Positions 57,182-64,000 of a stretch of DNA of 64,000 bases are shown piece after piece. Positions within the stretch are counted from its first letter, which is position 1. Each line of letters begins with the position of its first letter. Below the pieces are notes generated by a model. The model saw only the letters and a program-made list of their open reading frames with translations. It ran no database searches and was not told where the DNA came from. Made by a program: the position numbers and the translations under genes. Source of the DNA: Oreocharis arfaki (lineage: Eukaryota; Chordata; Aves; Passeriformes; Paramythiidae); contig VZRR01010329.1 in the NCBI GenBank assembly GCA_013398015.1, positions 937,635 through 1,001,634 on the forward strand, written 5' to 3'.

Positions 57182-60074
57182 AAACTAAACCATACCCTTT
57201 TTTTTTTTGAATGCTAGCAGTTTTTATTTTTTGATTTAAATAGTTGATACTACTCAGTGACTACTATAAGAAATTCCAGGCAGTTGTCAGGTTTTTGTGT
57301 AAGAAAACAGAAAGAAACATACAATATAGAACAATTTATGCTGTTGCCTGAACACAGACTGACATTTAAAAGTAGTTAAATGAAGAAAGAAAATTACTAC
57401 AGCTCTTGCCTTCAAATGTCTGATATTCTGGATATTTTCCTTTCTCGTAGAATTAACAGGCATGTTCTTGCGCTATAGCAGAAAGGAGAAGAGCTGTGAA
57501 GGGAAACCTATTTTTAGTGAAAGAGCTTTTTTTTTCCTCCTGCCTTCATCTTATTGGTCTGTATCAGAATAAGGGCTTGAACAGTATTAAAGGTAAAGCA
57601 CTAACTGTAACTGTGGTTAGGAAGGTAATGAGTATACATTAGTATAAGGTAAATTAGGTATTAAATATTGTATATATATTCTGTCTACTCTTGCAGAAAG
57701 GAAAACATCATAATATGGCTTGGGGATCCTGTGAAAAAGCTTATTTTCAGATCAAATTACTGATGCATAAGCAACTGATACATATTTTTCTCATTTAAGA
57801 CCCCTTTTTCAATAAATAATAACAAACTCCACTTTCTTTCCCAAATCACCAGAATTTGAAAATACATATAACATTAAGCACAAGTTTAACAGTGGCCTTA
57901 AATAATACAAGGCTATGTTGATACAGGTCACTATCTGTATGCACACTCACCTTCCTTCGATACAAAAAGGAATTTTTCTTGGCCGTAGCACTGGGGCTAG
58001 GTTGCTTCACTGCTCAGTAATGTGAGCCAGAGGGGACTGAGGGACGCTGCATACATGCAATTCATGCTGGTACAGCAAGGAGAAGGTGCTCTTGTGCACT
58101 CGGAACAGCAGCAGCCCGTTAAAGCTGGAGCGGGCTGGTTGCCAAGCAAAGGCTACTGTAGGGCTTCGTTGCATCCTCCTGGCTCGGCTGGAGGCAGTGC
58201 ACGCTGTTCCTGGTTCCAAGTGATGTGTGTGCTGTTCGGCCCGACGGACCGGCCAACATGGTCCCAGAGGTGGGGCCTGATTTCAGTTTTTCTTTTCCTT
58301 GTTAGTGATTTTCATGAAACCTGTAGGATTCACATCTCTCTGGAATTTCAGAAGTACTCCAACACATTTGGCTTAAATTGGCTCAAGAAAATCAGTTGAA
58401 TTCTTAGAATGATGAAGTGAAATCCTGGACACACTGAAATTGTTCAAAAATTTTGGCACTGACTTTCAATGGAACAAGTCTTTTGCTGACAGCTATTGTA
58501 AGTAACTGAATATGAAGGAGATTTCAGGAAGAGACTCTTCACTTAAAAGAGCCACTTCAAAAAACTTCACAGTATTTTTGTATTTGTATATAAAAAAAAA
58601 AAATTATTGCTCCTAAAGACATTATAGAGGTCCAGAGAGCACACCTATTATGCATGTCAGCAAAGCATGTTTATATAAAACCAGTTTCAGTTCTGAAAAG
58701 TCATCCTGAAAAACCCAAAGTACATGTGAGGTTTTGGGGGGAATCTGCAGGTGAACAGTGCTTTAGTTCTGACTATATGAGAGAAGTAGTCTTAAGGATA
58801 TGAAAAATCAATAGCTTCACACCTCAATTCTTTTTAATTGTCATCTAGTACTGTATTTTCATCATCAGAGAAAGAGATTATATCTCCAGTAAGTGTACAG
58901 TTGGGAGTGACTGTACAGTGTACAGTGACTGTACGAACATAAATAGCTCCTTTCCTTGATATTTTTTTCTTATGATTTACTAAAAAACAAACAGAAAATG
59001 TGTACTTTGGATTGTTGGGTAGGTTGATCTAATAATTCTTGAGAAATTTTGTATTTTTGGGATTGTTTTTCCTTTGAAACCAGTTGCACAGTGTATTGGA
59101 TGTTGGGCTTACAGTATACAGCAGTAAAGATGAGAAAAGCTGGACACAGCAGGCAGTGGTGATGGCAATACTCTCAGTTGCTCAGGTGACGGCAGGAATT
59201 GTGTCATCCCGCCAATAGGCCTGAGTCGTTCTATCAAAACACTGGGAGTGTTATGAGTGGGATTCATCTGACCATATCTGCAGTTTTATAATGTCAGCAC
59301 CAACTGAGCTCAGCACCCCTTTCAAAGTTGAGGAGAAGGGTAGATGCTTCTCTGATTCTGTTCATCTTTTCGTGAAGTGCTTATTCAAAACTGGTCAGGT
59401 GAATGATTGCCTGAAAGTTCCTGTTTTTTCGCATTGCCTGTATAGGAAGCCTATAATGACTAGGTCAGATATCTGAAATTAGATTAGATGAATCTTTTAT
59501 TGTGCAAGTTAGAAAAAGTGTTGAAACTGTAATTAATTTACTAACACACTCAGTGTTTAGACAACATTGGGGATGAAGGTATCTGGACAGAACTGAATTC
59601 CATTCCAAATACCTTCCTTTGGTCTTTTGCATGTTCCAACTCCCCCATTGCTAATTAATAAGAGAAGCTTGTAGACTTTGAGAGGTTCTGTGGTACCAGC
59701 CCCCAGGCATATCTGATGGAAGCGGAGTTTGGGTAAGCAGCTGGTTAGACCTGTGTCTGTTTTTAATGGGAAAGGTGTTCTCCACATTTGCTTTCACTCC
59801 AGATTATAAAGCACAGGTGGACTGCAGAGCTTTGTAAAACTGGTGGCACAGGGGTGGGCATTGTATCAAGCAGAACTATCTGGTATTGAAACAATGCATC
59901 TTTCCCTTCTTCAGTGAGCAGGTTGATTTAATTCGTTGTAAATTGATGATCTTTGTTTCTCCTGAAAAGCTAATGTGAAATGAAGAGTCTGGGTTATGTG
60001 ACTCATCTTCAAATGTACAGCTACAGTAAAGTTAACTATGGCCATTTCTCTCTAAGTAAGTTTTGCTTAAATTA

Positions 60075-60275
60075 TTGGTAATCTGAAAGCTAATAATTGT
60101 GTAGCATTCTTATAGCACTTTATATCTTCAAAGTGTTTTGCAAATGAATCACAACACAACTAAATTTTAGAAGCAACTTTCTGTTTATAGGGAAAATGAA
60201 TTCAAGGGATAATGTAGTTTGACCAAGGCCACAGAGGAGTCCATATCAGAGCCTGCATGAGTTTCTGATGGTTAC
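60075..60275 (-). repeat. MIR-type SINE, reverse orientation, diverged
   Basis: The plus-strand blocks tagcactttatatcttcaaa (60113) and 'tttgaccaaggccacagagg' (60218), followed by 'atatcagagcctgcatgag', correspond to the reverse complement of a MIR tail and core. Confidence 0.6.
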
Positions 60276-62317
60276 TCATATGTACAAAAGCTGCCTCTTT
60301 CTCTCCCTCTCTTTAGTACACATTCTCATAGATATATATATAAATATATATAATTTCCCATGTAATATGTCTTTTATGTCTGTCTAAATGTGACCTGCTA
60401 TAACAAGACTAACATTTTTTGAAAATTACAAAAGTCTTATTTGTTCCTAATATTTTTGAAAGATACGTCTAATTTGGCAAGTTCAGTGGTACAGGGTGCT
60501 TGCTGTGTTAACGCAGTAGAAACTGAATTATTCAATTATTTGCTTCCTTAAGTATAGGAAAATTCTTGCGTGTCTTGGATACCATAACAAAGTAACAATG
60601 GATAAATGCTGAATTTTTTATGACCACCACTCACTACTATATTAATAATGAAACTCTTGAGGAACATTTCACAAATTTATTATTAGTGGATATCCTGCTA
60701 GTGTAGTGCTACTATGTGTTCAAAACAAAAAAAATGTGATGAATGTTTAGCATTCACTTCACTTAAAAAAAATCACACCCTGTGCATTATGTGGCTTTCC
60801 TGAGAAAACTCCATCTGTTACGATTTAAGTGAAACACTATTTCCTTTGCAGTAAAAATAACGCCATGATTTTTTTCAGTTTTTTAGAGAAAGGAGGATGA
60901 CTTAAGCTCTAGCAGAGACATTTTGCTTTCAGATTCTTCTTTTGAACCCTGCCTGCCTACCAAAGCAGCCTGTGGTTCACAAATGTGCTGTGCTCATGGG
61001 AGCAGATTATTATATGTATGTCTGTTCAGACAAATACAACTGAAGAGTCTGGCATTTAAATGGAGCCCATCATGGAAGAGCTCTGTCTAGGGCCTGACCT
61101 TTTTTGTATAGCTCTCTAATCAGCATGCTAGTTGGTTATTGTTACACTGTGCTATAAGGTATGGTCTCTGCAGTATACATTTCCATCTTAAGGGGAAGTA
61201 GTTGCTGTAATATGCATGAATGTATCCTCTGACTTTGGCTTTTTTTTTTTTTTTCTGAAAATACTTAAACTTTCAGATTTTGGAGACGAGCTCACACTTT
61301 CTTGCATTTTTTATAAACACTTTTAAAACGGCTCATCTGGGAAGAGGGTTGGAGAAATAAGTGGGCTAATAGGGCTGCTTTCCCTTACTGTTATAATACC
61401 TTTGGCTGCGAGAAGCATTACTTAAAAGCAGCAGCAGTGCTGCCTTGTGTTCAGATAGCTGGACGTGAGCACTGCCAGTGCCTTGGCTCTTCTGTGACCA
61501 CCTGTGGCTTGTGTCGGTCAGAGCACAGCTGGGCATCACTGCCTGCAGTGGGAGCAGGGAGGTGTCTTTGGTCCTTACTGGTTTTATGAAGAGTTGTAGG
61601 TGCTCAGGTTGTTTGAAGAGGGGGGGAAATTTCACTTGTACCTGTTGCCATTTAAACAGCCATTGCTTCTCCCCTTTTGCAAGTCATGGTAAAACTCACA
61701 CGTGACAACCATCTTTTTGTCCTATAGTGCTCCTGTCTTTGGGGTGGCCAGTGCCATAGTATTTGCCTGGGATATATAAGGAAATAAAGCTTTTAGGAAG
61801 CGTGGGGTGTTTGCAGACATATGGGTGGTGCTGCGGCCCAGAGGCCAAGCTCATCAGCCTTGCAGTGGATTTGATCTCCAGTAACTCTGGGGAGTTCTAG
61901 GCCTTAAACTAACAGTTCCTCATGTAAATAGGAAAAGGTCCCATAGTGTTACATTGCCTGTCATTAATAAAAATGAGTGAGCTGAGCAGATTGTACCTTC
62001 TGTCTGACTATATTTGTGGGGTAAAAGCAGTGTTTCTGTGTTTTTATTGTTTTATAAATCCAGCCTGTTTGTCAGAACAATTCATGATCATGTCATGCAG
62101 ATTTTTACAGGAGGTTATTTCATACAAAGTCACACGTAGCATATAAAACTCACAGACAGAAATCAAGAAATACAGCCATCATTCTTATTGCGGGCCTTTT
62201 TTTTTGGCATTGGTTACTGTCATCATTATAAATTTCACCTCCAGCAGTTTGTTTTCCTCTTCACTTATGCAGAATGCTTCTTCTTCTGAGTCATCCTTGT
62301 CGTATTTCTTCCCACAG

Positions 62318-62565
62318 CTAAACGCTACTGTAAGAATTCAAGTCCAACCAGCAGCACAACAAGCAGTTATGCCCCTAGCAGCAGCAGCAATATGAGTTGT
62401 GGTGGAGGCAGCAGTGCCAGCAGTACCTGCAGCAAGAGCAGCTTTGACTATACTCATGACATGGAGGCAGCGCACATGGCTGCTACTGCTATTCTGAATC
62501 TCTCCACCCGCTGCAGGGAGATGCCTCAGAACCTCTCCACTAAGCCTCAGGATCTCTGTGCAAGG
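62318..62565 (+). CDS. MYT1L: MYT1L exon: Ser-rich stretch and MYT1 domain part
   Basis: 248-nt exon, acceptor cttcccacag, donor GTAAAA at 62566 after CAAGG, ending in phase 0. After Ala (G|CT) come KRYCKNSS, a low-complexity Ser/Thr stretch (TSSTTSSYAPSSSS, then a Gly/Ser run) and SSFDYTHDMEAAHMAATAIL followed by NLSTRCREMPQNLSTKPQ. The latter is the strongly conserved segment assigned to the MYT1 family domain. The exon ends DLCAR; the next exon (expected to encode an Asn-Pro-Asp-type acidic stretch) is not seen before 64000. Confidence 0.96.
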
Positions 62566-64000
62566 GTAAAAATTAGTAAATCTGTTTGTTGATGAAGATT
62601 TCTCTTAACTGTACTTGCTCTGTGGCCCTGATTGAGAGAAAAGCTGTAGTACATCTTGCCTTTTTTTTTCCCCCTCAAAATTAACATAATTTGGTGGCTC
62701 TGCTAAAGCAGTGAGGAAAAAAAGCAGTGAGGAAAAGAAACATACAGATTGCTCACAAGTATCCCAGGAAATCATGATGGTTTTATAAACTAACGATACA
62801 GATACCATGTACTCCTTCTTTTTTAAATTTGTCTCTTACTATAATTATAAAAGATGTTTGGATTGCTCAAGAGGTATTAAATGCACTACTGTTTGGGTTT
62901 TGGTTCATACATTTTGTGAAAAGATTGAGATTGAACTCTGCATTTTCATTTAAAAGTCGCAAATGAGACCTAAACTTGTAAGATTCAGTGCAAAGAAATC
63001 TGTGCTATTGTATGTTAAAATTTCTTGTCTGTCTGGGATACCACAGTTCTTAAGTCAGTGCATAATACATTTGAAATGAACAGTTCCTCCGGTACGGGTG
63101 ACTTAAAATGTGCTTAACAATCTTGCAGGGTCACTAATGTTCTGTATGTTCACAGAGCCTCAGTAAATTATAAAATGGCCATACAGATACAAATAAAAGC
63201 TTTTTTCATTAAGCTTTCTGTATTAAGAAAAAGCACTGCACTATTAACATCTGTTAAATATTTGGGAGGGTTTTGGGGTTTTTTTTTTCGTTTTTAACTT
63301 TAAAGTTTTGGCTCTGCTAGCTGTTCAAAAATGAGTATTTAACATGCACAAGCAAACAGTGCAGTACTGTGCTGCCTATAGGAGACCACTAGATGGCTGA
63401 GCAGACAGATGCAGTGCAGTGGAAACGTTTTTATTGTGCTTGTAGAGAGATTTTGAGCTGGCAGACATGTTCTGTTCTTCTAGTATAGACAAAGGTTTGC
63501 TTTCCCTTATTGTGCAAACCCCCTCATATTATGATCGTTCGTAACAAACTAAACCTGTAGCAGTAGGTGTTAGTAATAATCATGATCTGAGCCAGAATGG
63601 ACTTTGTTTTCAAATGCTGCTTTTTATATAAATTTATATAATACTGCTCAAGAGGAAAATCTCTTTCTGGTATGTAAATAAATGCAGTTGTTCTCTATTC
63701 GGTATGATGGGAGAAGTTGGAATGCAATGCTAAAAATCTTCTGTGTCTAAGCCAGAAAGGGCCTCTTTCCTAATGTGTCACTCTATATTGTGACTGAAGG
63801 AATGAGTCTGAGGAGATAAACAAGTACTTTCTAAATTAAATTAGCAGGGTAGCAGCAATTAGATATGAGCTCTGACGAAAGGCAGTAATTCAGAAAGAGA
63901 GATTTGCATTCACAGTGCTTTCCTGCAGCCCTGTTGTTACTCAAGAGGAAAGAAAGTCACCAGACATACGAGGAGTCAGTCAGATTCACATTAGTTTTGA
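62566..64000 (+). other. MYT1L: Intron, continues past the window
   Basis: No exon or known repeat recognised; some T-runs (63279-63287) and AT-rich DNA. The downstream exons with the remaining fingers must lie beyond 64000. Confidence 0.75.

Larger units (their letters stand above)
56447..62317 (+). other. MYT1L: Intron (5.9 kb)
   Basis: Contains an AT/GT microsatellite at 57.1 kb, a CpG-rich patch at 58.0-58.27 kb, and an old reverse MIR-like element at 60.1-60.3 kb. Nothing else is recognised. Confidence 0.78.

Overview
The window is vertebrate, almost certainly avian, nuclear DNA. It holds an internal part of one gene, MYT1L (myelin transcription factor 1-like), on the + strand. Bird origin is inferred from repeats. 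CR1 retroposon tails dominate the interspersed repeats. There are also avian-type retroviral LTRs, and one tRNA-Ile/CR1 composite SINE that resembles the zebra finch SINE family, which would point to a passerine. All family names here are from memory; no database search was possible.

Layout: 1-20392 is intron upstream of the first visible exon; the exon carrying the first half of zinc finger 1 is not here. Seven coding exons follow: 20393-20910 (end of finger 1 plus the acidic tract), 42493-43464 (large central exon), 47932-48066 (finger 2), 50594-50684 and 52932-53039 (finger 3, split), 56235-56446 (linker and start of the MYT1 region), and 62318-62565 (Ser-rich and MYT1 region). All reading phases join without a break. 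The rest of the gene (remaining fingers, C-terminal coiled coil and 3'UTR) lies beyond 64000. Everything else is intron, AT-rich and CpG-poor.

Working together: the exons encode one neuronal transcriptional regulator. CCHHC fingers bind DNA, and the acidic and central regions lie between finger 1 and the finger 2/3 pair. No second active gene is supported.

Most notable: (i) the acidic exon carries a near-perfect 144-bp tandem duplication with an undetermined base exactly at the junction, either a real acidic-tract expansion or an assembly join; (ii) a complete solo LTR with matching 6-bp target duplications sits inside a CR1 element, with a second ~1.05 kb LTR at 32.6-33.6 kb; (iii) an old MIR-type SINE at 38.6 kb looks unusually well preserved; (iv) an antisense, protein-like but broken reading frame of unknown identity lies at 53.6-55.6 kb. 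I found no evidence for a wholly new biological system.
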